Notes: generated by a model not told the origin, from the letters alone. DNA of 64,000 nt from Nakamurella endophytica (GCF_014646215.1 NZ_BMNA01000002.1:552874-616873); one strand, 5' to 3'. Counted from the first letter of the stretch, positions 20,796-28,746 are shown. Numbers and translations: made by a program.

Positions 20796-21269
20796 TCATC
20801 CGGTCGCGGGTGGGCGCACCGAGCGCCGGCGGACCCGCTCGCCGGCCCCGAGGGCGTCGAGCGCGGCGAGCAGCACGGCGCGGGTGGCATCGAAGCGATC
20901 GGGACCGACCGCGGCGCGCAGGCGCGCGTCGATGCTCGCCCGGGTCGCCCGGGCGGTCCGGACAGCCTCCCGGCCCGACGCGGTCAGCGCGGCGGGACGG
21001 CGCCGCCGGTCGGCGCCGGCGGCCAGCACCTCGACGTGGCCGAGTGCCACCAGTTCCTTCAGGGCCTTGGACACCCACTGCTGGCTCACCCCGAGGTCGT
21101 CGGCCATGTCGGTGGCCGTCGCCGGCCCGAGCAGCAGGCGCTGCACCAGGTACCCGTGGGCGCGGCGCAGGCCGGTCCCGTCCAGCGCGTCCAGCACCGC
21201 CTCGTCGACGACGGCGCCGAGCAGGGACAGCGCTGCCGCGACACCGATCTCCGGTTGCTCTTCCAACAC
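20796..21269 (-). CDS. MarR-type winged-helix regulator
   Basis: About 157 residues with a MarR-like fold: helical start, then A-T-A-T-D-M-A-D-D-L-G-V-S-Q-Q-W-V-S-K-A-L-K-E-L (DNA-binding helices), a wing containing A-G-A-D-R-R-R-R-P, and a long C-terminal dimer helix. The GTG at 21269 was chosen because an ATG at 21299 would overlap the divergent gene's start and run through its operator; that longer form remains possible. Divergent from an NTF2-like protein and epoxide hydrolase, with a perfect palindrome between them, so it probably represses that pair. Confidence 0.82.
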   Translation of the reverse strand: MLEEQPEIGVAAALSLLGAVVDEAVLDALDGTGLRRAHGYLVQRLLLGPATATDMADDLGVSQQWVSKALKELVALGHVEVLAAGADRRRRPAALTASGREAVRTARATRASIDARLRAAVGPDRFDATRAVLLAALDALGAGERVRRRSVRPPATG

Positions 21270-21285
21270 ACAACCATTGTTGTGT
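21268..21285 (+). promoter_or_regulatory. Putative MarR operator
   Basis: ACACAAC-CATT-GTTGTGT, perfect seven-base arms, overlaps the start of the MarR gene. It touches TATGGT (21285-21290), a -10 hexamer ending seven bases before the divergent ATG at 21298. Occupancy would shut both genes. Confidence 0.6.
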
Positions 21286-21297
21286 ATGGTCCGCGCC

Positions 21298-21777
21298 ATG
21301 ACAACCACGACCTCCGGCGCCGACATCGAGACGGTCGTCCGCCGCTACTACGCCACGGTCTCCGACCTGCGCTCCACGGAGGAGGACCTGCGCCCGCTGC
21401 TGCACGGTCGCCTCCGGGTGACCGAGCATCCGAACGCCGTCACACCGGCCGGCGCCGTCCGCGACCTGGAGCGGACGGTCCACGGCTTCCGGGCCGGCAA
21501 GGCGCTGCTCCGCGATCAGGTCTTCGACGTCCACGAGGTGCTCACCTCCGGGAACCGCGCCGCCGTGCGCGCGACGTGGCGCGGTACCGTCGGCGTCGAC
21601 GCCGGCCCGTACCGCAACGGGCAGCAGCTGGTGGCCCACGTCGCTGCACTGCTCACCGTGCACGACGGCCAGGTCGTCGAGCACGAGACGTTCGACTGCT
21701 ACGAGCCTCTGGGCGACCGACCGGCCACCGGCGCCACGAACGCGGGTGCCGCCGGTACGGATCCGGTGGCACGGTGA
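21298..21777 (+). CDS. NTF2/SnoaL-like protein
   Basis: A 159-residue protein of the cone-shaped NTF2-like fold: an N-terminal helix with I-E-T-V-V-R-R-Y-Y-A-T-V-S-D-L-R-S, a loop with P-L-L-H-G-R-L-R-V-T-E-H-P-N, central strands (V-H-E-V-L-T-S-G-N-R-A-A-V-R-A-T-W) and a terminal V-E-H-E-T-F-D-C-Y. Such proteins are small-molecule hydrolases, cyclases or binding proteins; no specific activity can be read. A leaderless start is likely (-10 seven bases upstream). It is translationally coupled to the epoxide hydrolase gene by a GTGA overlap. Confidence 0.82.
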   Translation: MTTTTSGADIETVVRRYYATVSDLRSTEEDLRPLLHGRLRVTEHPNAVTPAGAVRDLERTVHGFRAGKALLRDQVFDVHEVLTSGNRAAVRATWRGTVGVDAGPYRNGQQLVAHVAALLTVHDGQVVEHETFDCYEPLGDRPATGATNAGAAGTDPVAR

Positions 21778-22985
21778 GCACGGCGGAGGCGGCGTCCCCG
21801 GAACCGGCACCGGCCGGCACGGCCACCGTCCGCCCGTTCCGGGATCGCGCCACGGCCGCCGAGCTGGACGATCTGCGCGCCCGGCTCCGCGCCACGCGGT
21901 GGCCGGATGCCCCGGAGGACGCCGGCTGGTCGCTCGGTGTCGACGTCGCGTACCTGCGCGAGCTGGTCGACTACTGGGCCGACGGGTTCGACTGGCCGGC
22001 GCGCGAGGCCGAGCTGCTCCGGTTGCCCCGGTTCCGGGCACGAGTCGGGTCCCTGGACATCCACCTGGTGCACGCCAGGGCGGTCCCGCCGCCGGGCGGC
22101 GCGGCGCCGCTGCCGCTGGTGCTGTGCCACGGCTGGCCGGACTCGTTCTGGCGGTACGTCAAGGTGCTGCCCTTGCTGACCGATCCGGGCGCGCACGGCG
22201 CGGATCCCGCCGACGCCTTCGACGTCGTCGTCCCGGACATGCCGGGGTTCGGCTACTCGGACCGGCCCACCGGGGCCGCCCCGGACTCCCGCGCGGTCGC
22301 CGGGCTGTGGGCCGAGCTGCTGTCCGTCCTGGGCTACCGGCGGTTCGGCGCGGCCGGCGGGGACATCGGCAGCCACGTGAGCCGGTACCTGGCACTCGAC
22401 CACCCGGACCGGGTGGTGGCCGTCCACCGCACCGATGCCGGGCTGCCTGCGCCCACGGCCGATCCGGCCGAGCTGTCCGCCGAGGAGCAGGCCTGGCTGC
22501 GGGATGCCGCCGCCTGGGGCGCCGCGGAGGGTGCCTACGCGGCCGTGCACCGCACCAAGCCGCAGACGGCGGCCGTCGGTCTGACCGACTCGCCGGCCGG
22601 GTTGGCGGCCTGGATCGTGGAGAAGCTCCGCGCGTGGAGCGATTGCGGCGGCGACCTCGAGCGCAGCTACCGCAGGGACGAGATCCTCACCCTCGTCACG
22701 ATGTATTGGCTCACCGGCACGATCGGCTCGTCCATGCGCATGTACCGGGCCAACGCCGCCCTCCCACCCGAGCAGCTCGCCCGCCGCGTCGAGGTGCCGT
22801 CCGGCTTCTCGCTGTTCCCGGGGGACATCGTCCGTCCGCCGCGGGCGCGGCTGGAACGGACGGCGCACGTCGTGCGGGTGACCGAGCCGCCGCGCGGTGG
22901 TCACTTCGCTGCCTACGAGGAGCCCGAGCTGTACGCGCAGGAGTTGCGCGAGTTCTTCCGGCCGTTCCGCGCCGCTGTCGGGTGA
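21774..22985 (+). CDS. Epoxide hydrolase (alpha/beta hydrolase with N-terminal EHN domain)
   Basis: A 403-residue homologue of microsomal-type epoxide hydrolases. The EHN domain covers about residues 18-125 (R-A-T-R-W-P-D, then V-D-Y-W), followed by H-G-W-P-D-S (119-124, oxyanion hole) and the nucleophile D197 in G-G-D-I-G-S. Y-L-T/M-Y-W-L-T type lid residues lie near 320, and H377 in G-G-H-F-A-A-Y-E-E-P is the catalytic base. It should open epoxides to diols. GTG overlaps the preceding stop. It ends four bases from the convergent SnoaL-like gene. Under probable control of the divergent MarR protein, a detoxification or catabolic pair. Confidence 0.92.
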   Translation: MSTAEAASPEPAPAGTATVRPFRDRATAAELDDLRARLRATRWPDAPEDAGWSLGVDVAYLRELVDYWADGFDWPAREAELLRLPRFRARVGSLDIHLVHARAVPPPGGAAPLPLVLCHGWPDSFWRYVKVLPLLTDPGAHGADPADAFDVVVPDMPGFGYSDRPTGAAPDSRAVAGLWAELLSVLGYRRFGAAGGDIGSHVSRYLALDHPDRVVAVHRTDAGLPAPTADPAELSAEEQAWLRDAAAWGAAEGAYAAVHRTKPQTAAVGLTDSPAGLAAWIVEKLRAWSDCGGDLERSYRRDEILTLVTMYWLTGTIGSSMRMYRANAALPPEQLARRVEVPSGFSLFPGDIVRPPRARLERTAHVVRVTEPPRGGHFAAYEEPELYAQELREFFRPFRAAVG

Positions 22986-22989
22986 CCCC

Positions 22990-23427
22990 TCAGCTGCGGG
23001 CGGGGCCGGCGCCGGCCGCCGCCTGCGTGAGCCGCTCGACCAGCTCACCGCTGTCGAACTCGAACCAGCCCTCGGCGAACAGGTCGCCGGACAGTCGCAG
23101 CAGCGCCAGCACGGACAACGACACGGTCCGACCGGTGGGCGGGATGCCGTGGAAGGGCCCGGTCTGGGTGCCGGTCGCGACGTACCGGGCGGTGACCCAC
23201 TCCCCCGCGGGCACCAGCTGTTCGACCCGCACGGTCATGTCGGGGAACGCCGAGAACATCGCGGTGGCCACCTGCCGGTACTCGGCGAGCGAGGCGCGCG
23301 CCACCCGCGGAGCGTGGTGCACGTAGTCCGGGCGGCACAGCCGGTCGAGCCGGTCCCAGTCCTGCCGACCCAGCTCCGCCAGGAACTCCCGGGCGAGCGC
23401 GGCGGCATCCACCGTCGGCACGGTCAC
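22990..23427 (-). CDS. SnoaL-like/ester cyclase-like protein
   Basis: A 145-residue NTF2-fold protein of the ester cyclase type: L-A-R-E-F-L-A-E-L-G-R-Q-D-W-D-R at the start, D-Y-V-H-H near 43-47, M-F-S-A-F-P-D-M-T-V-R-V-E-Q, and the family strand T-G-P-F-H-G-I-P-P-T-G-R, then E-G-W-F-E-F-D. This type commonly acts on polyketide-like or small cyclic substrates, but the substrate here is unknown. GTG overlaps the stop of the MBL gene (GTGA), so the two are translated together. Confidence 0.85.
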   Translation of the reverse strand: MTVPTVDAAALAREFLAELGRQDWDRLDRLCRPDYVHHAPRVARASLAEYRQVATAMFSAFPDMTVRVEQLVPAGEWVTARYVATGTQTGPFHGIPPTGRTVSLSVLALLRLSGDLFAEGWFEFDSGELVERLTQAAAGAGPARS

Positions 23428-24614
23428 CTCGCCGCCCGGAACCGGGGACGTCCGGCTGCGTCGGCGATCTCGACACAGTGCCGCCGGCAGTGGTTGAGCA
23501 GCGTCAGCTTGAAGAACGTCGGCATCCGCGGGAACTGCATGCCCATCATCGCCGTCACCGCCCCGCCGCCGGTCGCGGCCAGGTGGTCGTAGAGCTCGTC
23601 GATCGTCACCCCGTCCGGGAACGCGACCAGCGCCGCGTCCACCGCGGACTCGAACGCCGCCTTCTGGGCCAGGTAGCCCCGCACCAGCGTGCGGATGTCG
23701 TCGGCACCCGACACCACCTCGAGCGGGAAGTGGCCGGCCGCGACCGCCTGCACCGCTCCGGCGTCCACCATGGCCAGGACGCCGGCCAGGTTCCGCGCCG
23801 CCGCGTCCGGATCGGTGTCGCGCCAGATCGGGATGGTCGTGGTCTCGTCCGCCAGGAACAGGAACTGTCGCTCGGGCAGGTAGAACAGGACGCCGTCCGC
23901 CGTGTGGCCGTGCGCCCGGAACACCTCGACGTCGCCCACCCGCCAGCCCGTCCACTCGGCCGCGCCGTAGCGGAAGGTCTGCTGCGGCAGCGACTCGTAG
24001 GTCTGCGCGCCGGTGACGTCGGGGTGCGCGGCGGGGTAGGTCTCGCTGATCATGCGGATCAGCAGGTCCCCCATGAAGTGGCTGATCACCGGAGTGAGGC
24101 CGGCGTCCGCGAGGGCCACGGCCGCCGCCCGCAGCCGGTCCTGGTCGGCGTCCGGGCTCAGCCCGCACCGGACCAGCAGCGGCAGCAGCTCGGCCATGTC
24201 CCAGCGCAGTCCGGCCAGGTAGTCGAAGTAGCCGGCTCCCTCGTTGTAGGCGTTGCGGAAGAAGTTGAGGGTGTCCAGGTACGGACCGGACAGGGACGAG
24301 ATGTAGTGCTGCCGTTCGGCGATCGGTATCTGTGCGAGGACGTCGTTGTTGCCCATGTGGTCCAGGTGCGCGTGGCTGTTGAGCAGCGTCACCCGGTCGC
24401 AGCCGCCGGCCAGCGTGGCGCACACGTCCTGGATGGCGCCGCGCTGCGCGGGCCCGAGCCCGGAGTCGAGCAGGTAGAGCTCGCGGCCCGCCCGCCAGAC
24501 GAGGATGTTGGGCACGTTGCTGTCCGACCACATCGACGTGGGGTGATGTCCGCGCACCAGGTACAGGTCCGGACCGATCTCCACCGCGGCGCCCGTCACC
24601 GTCGAGGACTCCAT
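23424..24614 (-). CDS. MBL-fold metallo-hydrolase
   Basis: A 396-residue metallo-beta-lactamase-fold enzyme, longer than the first one. N-S-H-A-H-L-D-H-M-G-N-N (about 80-91) is the zinc motif. A helical insert follows (F-F-R-N-A-Y-N-E-G-A-G-Y-F-D-Y-L), then H-G-H-T-A-D-G, L-A-D-E-T and G-H-F-P-L-E as later ligand regions, and a C-terminal helical domain of about 100 residues. The helical domain resembles those of alkylsulfatase- or lactonase-like members, but the substrate is unclear. ATG 24614 has GAGAGG at a good distance; a GTG nine bases further up lies on that site. Divergent from TetR. Confidence 0.86.
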   Translation of the reverse strand: MESSTVTGAAVEIGPDLYLVRGHHPTSMWSDSNVPNILVWRAGRELYLLDSGLGPAQRGAIQDVCATLAGGCDRVTLLNSHAHLDHMGNNDVLAQIPIAERQHYISSLSGPYLDTLNFFRNAYNEGAGYFDYLAGLRWDMAELLPLLVRCGLSPDADQDRLRAAAVALADAGLTPVISHFMGDLLIRMISETYPAAHPDVTGAQTYESLPQQTFRYGAAEWTGWRVGDVEVFRAHGHTADGVLFYLPERQFLFLADETTTIPIWRDTDPDAAARNLAGVLAMVDAGAVQAVAAGHFPLEVVSGADDIRTLVRGYLAQKAAFESAVDAALVAFPDGVTIDELYDHLAATGGGAVTAMMGMQFPRMPTFFKLTLLNHCRRHCVEIADAAGRPRFRAAR

Positions 24615-24643
24615 CGTCGCCACCTCTCGTCCGACCCTGTTTT

Positions 24644-24656
24644 TCTACGTCGTAGA
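24644..24656 (+). promoter_or_regulatory. Putative TetR operator
   Basis: TCTACG-T-CGTAGA, a perfect six-base inverted repeat around one base, lies in the 69-bp gap between the divergent MBL and TetR genes. It is flanked by an unusual A/T run (GTTTTT). A TAGAGT hexamer (24670-24675) ends eight bases before the TetR ATG. Confidence 0.55.
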
Positions 24657-24683
24657 TGAACCAGGACCGTAGAGTGCGCCTCC

Positions 24684-25487
24684 ATGGGTGTCAACAGGGG
24701 GACCGGCGATCCGGCAGGTGCCGGCCGCCGCCCCGGCCGCCCTGCGGTGCTGTCCCGGGAGCGGGTGCTGGACGCTGCACTGGCGATCGTCGACCGCGAC
24801 GGACTGGCCGGCCTGACGATGCGGCGGCTGGGCGCGGAGCTGCACGTCGACCCGATGGCCGTGTACCGGCACGTCGGTGACAAGTCAGGTCTTTACGACG
24901 GTCTCGTCGAGCGGGCGTTCGCCGGGGTGGAGCTGCCGGCGAGGACCGGCCACTGGGCCGAGGACTTCGCCGCTGTCGTCCGCGCACTGCGGGCGGCCCT
25001 GCTCCGGCACCCGGACGTGGCGGCACTCGTCGGGACCAGGCCGCCGGCGACGCCCGCGGCGTTCGCGGTGGTGGAGGCGGCGGTCCGGGTCCTGCTCGAC
25101 GGCGGCTCCTCCGCCGAGGACGCCGCGGACGCGGTCGACTGCGCCGGCCGCATGGTGGTCGGCCACGTGCTGGCCGACGGCGCCCGGTCCCCCGTCGCGG
25201 GACTGGACGGCGGCGAGAAGGCGCACGAGAGTGCGCAGCAGGAGCTGAATCCCGCGGTGTTCCCCGGCCTGGCGGCCGTCGCGCACGCAGGTGTGGAACA
25301 CGAGGCCGACCGGTTGTTCGAGCTCGCCCTCGCCGGGCTGCTGCGGGAGGTGCAGGACCGCCGGTCCCGGACGGCGGGCACCGGACCGTCCGGGACGACG
25401 GAGGCGGCCGGCTCCGCGGCGCGGCGCGGCGCCGCACCCGGCCGGCTGAGCCGCGCCCGGCCGGCTGAGCCGCGCCCGGCCGGCTGA
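24684..25487 (+). CDS. TetR-family transcriptional regulator
   Basis: 267 residues. The N-terminal helix-turn-helix is classic: S-R-E-R-V-L-D-A-A-L-A-I-V-D-R-D-G-L, L-T-M-R-R-L-G-A-E-L, V-D-P-M-A-V-Y-R-H-V. The C-terminal half (about 75-215) is of the TetR_C type found in tetracycline-repressor-like members. The final 45 residues are Ala/Pro/Arg-rich and partly encoded by an out-of-frame 19-bp repeat. No Shine-Dalgarno sequence; a -10 hexamer suggests a leaderless message. Probable repressor of the divergent MBL/SnoaL operon. Confidence 0.9.
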   Translation: MGVNRGTGDPAGAGRRPGRPAVLSRERVLDAALAIVDRDGLAGLTMRRLGAELHVDPMAVYRHVGDKSGLYDGLVERAFAGVELPARTGHWAEDFAAVVRALRAALLRHPDVAALVGTRPPATPAAFAVVEAAVRVLLDGGSSAEDAADAVDCAGRMVVGHVLADGARSPVAGLDGGEKAHESAQQELNPAVFPGLAAVAHAGVEHEADRLFELALAGLLREVQDRRSRTAGTGPSGTTEAAGSAARRGAAPGRLSRARPAEPRPAG

Positions 25488-25490
25488 GCC
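25441..25490 (+). repeat. 19-bp tandem repeat spanning the TetR stop codon
   Basis: GCCGGCTGAGCCGCGCCCG occurs at 25441-25459 and 25460-25478, with a partial third copy from 25479. Each unit contains TGA in a different frame because 19 is not a multiple of three; the third copy supplies the in-frame stop at 25485-25487. Copy-number change would alter the C-terminus. Confidence 0.8.
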
Positions 25491-25517
25491 CCGGCCGCCG
25501 TCGCGGGCGCCCCCCGA

Positions 25518-26378
25518 TCAGCGGGCGGTCGGCGCGGTCCGCAACCCGAGAACCGGGGCCAGCGCCCGCAGGGTCGGCAGCGCGTCGTCGTCCGCGGCCA
25601 GCGCCTGGATGGCGACGTGGTCGGCGCCGGCGTCCAGGTGCTGGTGCAGCCGGCGCGCGATGTCGTCCACCGAACCGCGGGCGACCAGATCGTCGATCAG
25701 CGCGTCGGATCCGCCGTCGGCGATGTCCCGATCGGTCCAGCCCAGCCGGCGCAGGTTGGAGACGTAGTTCGTCAGGTGCAGGTACGGCTGGTCGACCACC
25801 GGCCGGCCGACGGCGCGTGCGGCATCGGCGTCGTCCCCGAGCACCACCTTCTGCTCCGGGGCGAGCAGCACGCCCTGGCCCAGCTCCCGCCGCGCCAGCG
25901 CGGTGTGCGCCGGCGGCACCAGGTACGGGTGCGCGCCGAGCGTCCGGTCCCGGGCCAGCCGCAGCACCCGCGGACCGAGGGCCGCCAGCACCCGGCGCTC
26001 GCGGGGCACTCCGCCGGCGTCGAGGCCGTCCAGGAACCGCACCAGCGCCTCGTAGGGAGAGCGGTACTGCGCCGTCGCCTCCGGGTGACCGATGCCGATG
26101 CCGAGCAGGAACCGCCCCGGGTGGCGCTCCTCGAGCCGGGCGAAGGACCGCGCCACGTCGGCCGGCGGACCGGCCCAGACGTTGACGATGCCACTGGCCA
26201 CGACGAGGTCGGTGGTCGCGGCGAGCAGCGGCTCGACCTCCTCCACCGCGGACGGCGTGCTGCCCAGCCACAGCGTGCCGTAGCCGAGCTCCTCCACCTC
26301 GGCGGCGAAGCCGGGCGTGACCTTCGCGAAGCTACGCCAGACGCCGAAGCGACCCAGACCGGAGACCGAGATACCCAT
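25518..26378 (-). CDS. LLM-class (F420/FMN-dependent) oxidoreductase
   Basis: A 286-residue luciferase-like TIM barrel. Seen: E-E-L-G-Y-G-T-L-W-L-G (30-40), T-T-D-L-V-V-A-S-G-I-V-N-V-W (strand 3), F-L-L-G-I-G-I-G-H-P-E (cofactor loop), L-A-A-L-G-P-R-V-L-R-L-A and a C-terminal A-G-A-D-H-V-A-I-Q. The H-P-E-A-T-A-Q-Y-R-S-P-Y loop is typical of mycobacterial-type F420-dependent members of this class. It is therefore probably an F420-dependent dehydrogenase or reductase of unknown substrate. The ATG at 26378 begins the conserved strand 1; longer readings are low complexity. Confidence 0.85.
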   Translation of the reverse strand: MGISVSGLGRFGVWRSFAKVTPGFAAEVEELGYGTLWLGSTPSAVEEVEPLLAATTDLVVASGIVNVWAGPPADVARSFARLEERHPGRFLLGIGIGHPEATAQYRSPYEALVRFLDGLDAGGVPRERRVLAALGPRVLRLARDRTLGAHPYLVPPAHTALARRELGQGVLLAPEQKVVLGDDADAARAVGRPVVDQPYLHLTNYVSNLRRLGWTDRDIADGGSDALIDDLVARGSVDDIARRLHQHLDAGADHVAIQALAADDDALPTLRALAPVLGLRTAPTAR

Positions 26379-26422
26379 ACCGGGGCGCAACGCCGGGCGG
26401 CGTCGACGATGTTCCCCGGACA

Positions 26423-26465
26423 CCGGAGCGCCCGGTTCCGTCACCGACGGGACCGGGCGCTCCGG
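26423..26465 (-). terminator. Long GC hairpin upstream of the LLM gene
   Basis: Arms 26423-26435 and 26453-26465 are perfect, and the stem continues inward through T-A, U-G and five more pairs to a three-base ACC loop, about 20 bp in all. It lies between the stop of the exported-protein gene and the start of the LLM gene, both on the minus strand. Confidence 0.55.
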
Positions 26466-26468
26466 CGC

Positions 26469-26503
26469 CGAGCACCCGGCACGTCCACCGTGCCGGGTGC
26501 TCG
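26469..26503 (-). terminator. Perfect 14-bp terminator hairpin of the exported-protein gene
   Basis: Arms 26469-26482 and 26490-26503 are perfect inverted repeats around a seven-base loop. The hairpin starts 12 bases downstream of the stop of the 26515-27378 gene. With the neighbouring hairpin it forms a tandem double structure. Confidence 0.6.
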
Positions 26504-26514
26504 CCGACCCCTCG

Positions 26515-27378
26515 TCAGGCGCCGCGCCGGATGGTCTGGCAGACCGGCCCGGTGAACACCCGGCCGTTGGCACCCTGCAGCCGGCCCAGGCACACCGTGC
26601 CACCGACCTTGGTGCCCAGCGTCTTCGCGGACAGCACGATCGCGAAGCCGTGGTTGGTGCCGTTGCGCGGGTAGGCCCGGTCGACGTCCGGCCGCGGCGA
26701 GCCGGCCAGGCCCAGGTAGGCCTTCTCGTTCGCCCGGGGGAACGTGGTGCCGGGCGGGACGACGACGAACGGCGTCGGCGACACCGCGTCGAACGGGTCC
26801 AGCACCCAGCCCTTGAGACTCAGCCTGCCGTCCGGGTACTGGATCGCGGAATCGATGCGGCCGATGAGGGCACCCGGGATGCCGACGGTGACCAGCACGC
26901 AGCCGAGGGTCCGGTTGTCCCCGACACCGCCCTGGCGGACGGCGACGACGCACAGCCGGTAGCGGCCGCGTCCGGGCGGCGCGATGTTCGACCAGCGGAA
27001 GCCGGACGCTGCACCGATCGACGGGTAGTGCCGGGCGACATCCGGCCTGCGGACACCGGTCCCGACGCTGCCCACCCCGACCGAGCCGATGAACACGTGC
27101 ACCCGCTGCGCCGCCGAGCCGACGCCGGGGACGCCGGCCCAACCCGACACCGAGATGCGGTTGGACGCCAGGTCGTACACGACCTTGTCGAGCGACCCGA
27201 TGGGTGTGCCGCCGCGCGGCGCGGCCGCGGCCGCGGTGCCGCCGCCGGTGACCAGTGCCACCGCGGCGACGAGGGCGGTCACGACCGCGGCCACCACCGG
27301 CCGGACGGCGCCGCGCCGCTGCCCTCGCGAACCGCCGCGCAGGTGCGGCGGGACGGAGGACGGTTGGAGGTTCTGCAT
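26515..27378 (-). CDS. Exported protein with two repeats of an uncharacterised beta domain
   Basis: 287 residues. A basic N-terminus and a hydrophobic segment (about 26-50) ending in an Ala run look like a signal peptide or anchor. Two related units follow: one from I-S-V-S-G-W-A-G with R-R-P-D-V-A-R-H-Y-P-S-I-G-A-A-S-G-F, one from L-S-L-K-G-W-V-L-D-P with R-P-D-V-D-R-A-Y-P-R-N-G-T-N-H-G-F. This G-W..D-P, R-P-D-V, Y-P, H-G-F pattern occurs in repeats attached to many secreted actinobacterial hydrolases, but here it stands alone. Four cysteines in the repeats may pair. GAGGAG six bases before the ATG fixes the start. Function unknown, possibly wall binding. Confidence 0.78.
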   Translation of the reverse strand: MQNLQPSSVPPHLRGGSRGQRRGAVRPVVAAVVTALVAAVALVTGGGTAAAAAPRGGTPIGSLDKVVYDLASNRISVSGWAGVPGVGSAAQRVHVFIGSVGVGSVGTGVRRPDVARHYPSIGAASGFRWSNIAPPGRGRYRLCVVAVRQGGVGDNRTLGCVLVTVGIPGALIGRIDSAIQYPDGRLSLKGWVLDPFDAVSPTPFVVVPPGTTFPRANEKAYLGLAGSPRPDVDRAYPRNGTNHGFAIVLSAKTLGTKVGGTVCLGRLQGANGRVFTGPVCQTIRRGA

Positions 27379-27915
27379 CAGGGCTCCTCACCCGAAACAG
27401 CAGAAGGACGGCACGCCGGGCTCGGCGCGCCGGGAAGCCGGCGCGCCCGCAGACCGGACAAACATCGCTAGCCGCGCGAACGGTATCCGACCGGATCAGT
27501 CGCCGCGCGGCGGGTGCACCTCGTTCCCCCGCGGCCCGAGAACCGGTCGGCCGGCCGGTGTTCCGGCGGTCACCCGCCGGTGTCGCATCGCCGGCTCCGG
27601 GCACGGATCCGACCGGACCGCAGTGGCGCTGCGTGCGCGTCCCCCGCCGCCGGGCCACCCGCCGGGTGATCGTCCCGTCCCGCCGTCACCCCGGCGGGTG
27701 ATCATGGGATCGATGCCGCGACCGGCGCGCCGCGCGCGCCGGTCGGGACGGCGACCGCCGAGCCGGTGGCCGTGCGCAGCGATGTCGCGACGCCGAAGGG
27801 CCGGCCGACCGGATGCCCGGTCCGGCCGACCGACCGCCAACCGCCGGACGCCGACCGACCGGCCGGCAAGCTGCCCCCCGCGGTCCCCGTCGGGCCGGTT
27901 CGAGGTCCCCGGCGG
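27379..27915 (-). other. Intergenic region with a hairpin
   Basis: About 540 bases without a supportable gene. It holds the upstream region of the exported-protein gene (a less GC-rich patch with AAACATCGCTAGCC near 27459-27472) and a perfect 11-bp stem with a three-base loop at 27720-27744 (GACCGGCGCGC arms). That stem may terminate the minus-strand gene ending at 27916. Short Arg/Pro-rich frames here have no protein-like features. Confidence 0.45.
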
Positions 27916-28746
27916 TCAGCCCGCCCACGGCAGCGGGCCGCCGCCGAGGCCGACCAGCGTCGAGTCCAGCGGCCGGGTCGAGACGATGCCGCAGGTGGCG
28001 GTGCCGCCGTCGACGGTGACGCGCACCGCGAGCTGCCCGCCCGCGGCCGGGTCCGCCATCCCGGTCACCCGGCGCAGGAACCGGCCGCAGGACGCGACCA
28101 GGCCGGCCGTGGCACCGGCGGTGGCCACCCGCCCCGCTCCGGTGGCGACCGTCTCGGTGCGGTGAGGTGCCGTACAGGGCAACGGATCCCGCCCCGGCCG
28201 GTCCGTGCACGTGGCGTACACCGCCGGCAGGCGACCGGATCCGAAGGCGTCCCGCGCGACGCCCCGGTAGCTCGGCGGCGCACCGGGGGCGGTCGGCGCC
28301 GGCACCATCAGGCAGGCGACCCAGCGCTGGCCCGCGGCCCACTGCCGGCGGTCCGGGACCACGGAGCGGTAGGCCGCGGCGAGGCTGGGCAGCCAGGAGC
28401 CGTCCAGCGTGCCGTCGTCACGGAGTCCGAGATACCGGTACGGCGACCTGCCGGCGCACACGCCGTGCGCCCCCGCCGCGGAGGCGCCGGCCGGCTCGGC
28501 GGCGACGACGGCGACGACCTCCCCCAGGTGTCGACCCGTGCAGGGCCCGTACACCGACGCCGCCGCACCCGTGTCGACGGTGCCGGCCGGCAGGCCCAGG
28601 CAGGACCCGACCGTGGGCGGACCGGCCACGGGTTCGGCGAGCGGGCTGCTCGCCGTCGGGATCCGCGCCCACGCGGACAGCGCGAGGCAGGCGACCAGCG
28701 CGACCGCGACCAGCAGCATCCCGACGAGGGCGCGAGGTCGCCGCAC
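27916..28746 (-). CDS. Septum-formation-family-like membrane-anchored protein
   Basis: 276 residues with one N-terminal membrane helix (about 7-27) after R-R-P-R. The extracytoplasmic body has a repeated cysteine pattern: V-G-S-C-L-G-L-P, Y-G-P-C-T-G-R-H-L-G-E-V, W-V-A-C-L-M-V, Y-A-T-C, P-C-T-A-P-H-R-T-E-T-V, A-S-C-G-R. The C-x(n)-C-x3-H-x-E-V/T-V motif is that of the actinobacterial septum formation domain, present here twice, so this is a double-domain form. The GTG at 28746 is favoured because a TACCGT hexamer ends six bases upstream (leaderless); an ATG lies 27 bases further in. A cell-envelope role is likely but unproven. Confidence 0.75.
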   Translation of the reverse strand: MRRPRALVGMLLVAVALVACLALSAWARIPTASSPLAEPVAGPPTVGSCLGLPAGTVDTGAAASVYGPCTGRHLGEVVAVVAAEPAGASAAGAHGVCAGRSPYRYLGLRDDGTLDGSWLPSLAAAYRSVVPDRRQWAAGQRWVACLMVPAPTAPGAPPSYRGVARDAFGSGRLPAVYATCTDRPGRDPLPCTAPHRTETVATGAGRVATAGATAGLVASCGRFLRRVTGMADPAAGGQLAVRVTVDGGTATCGIVSTRPLDSTLVGLGGGPLPWAG

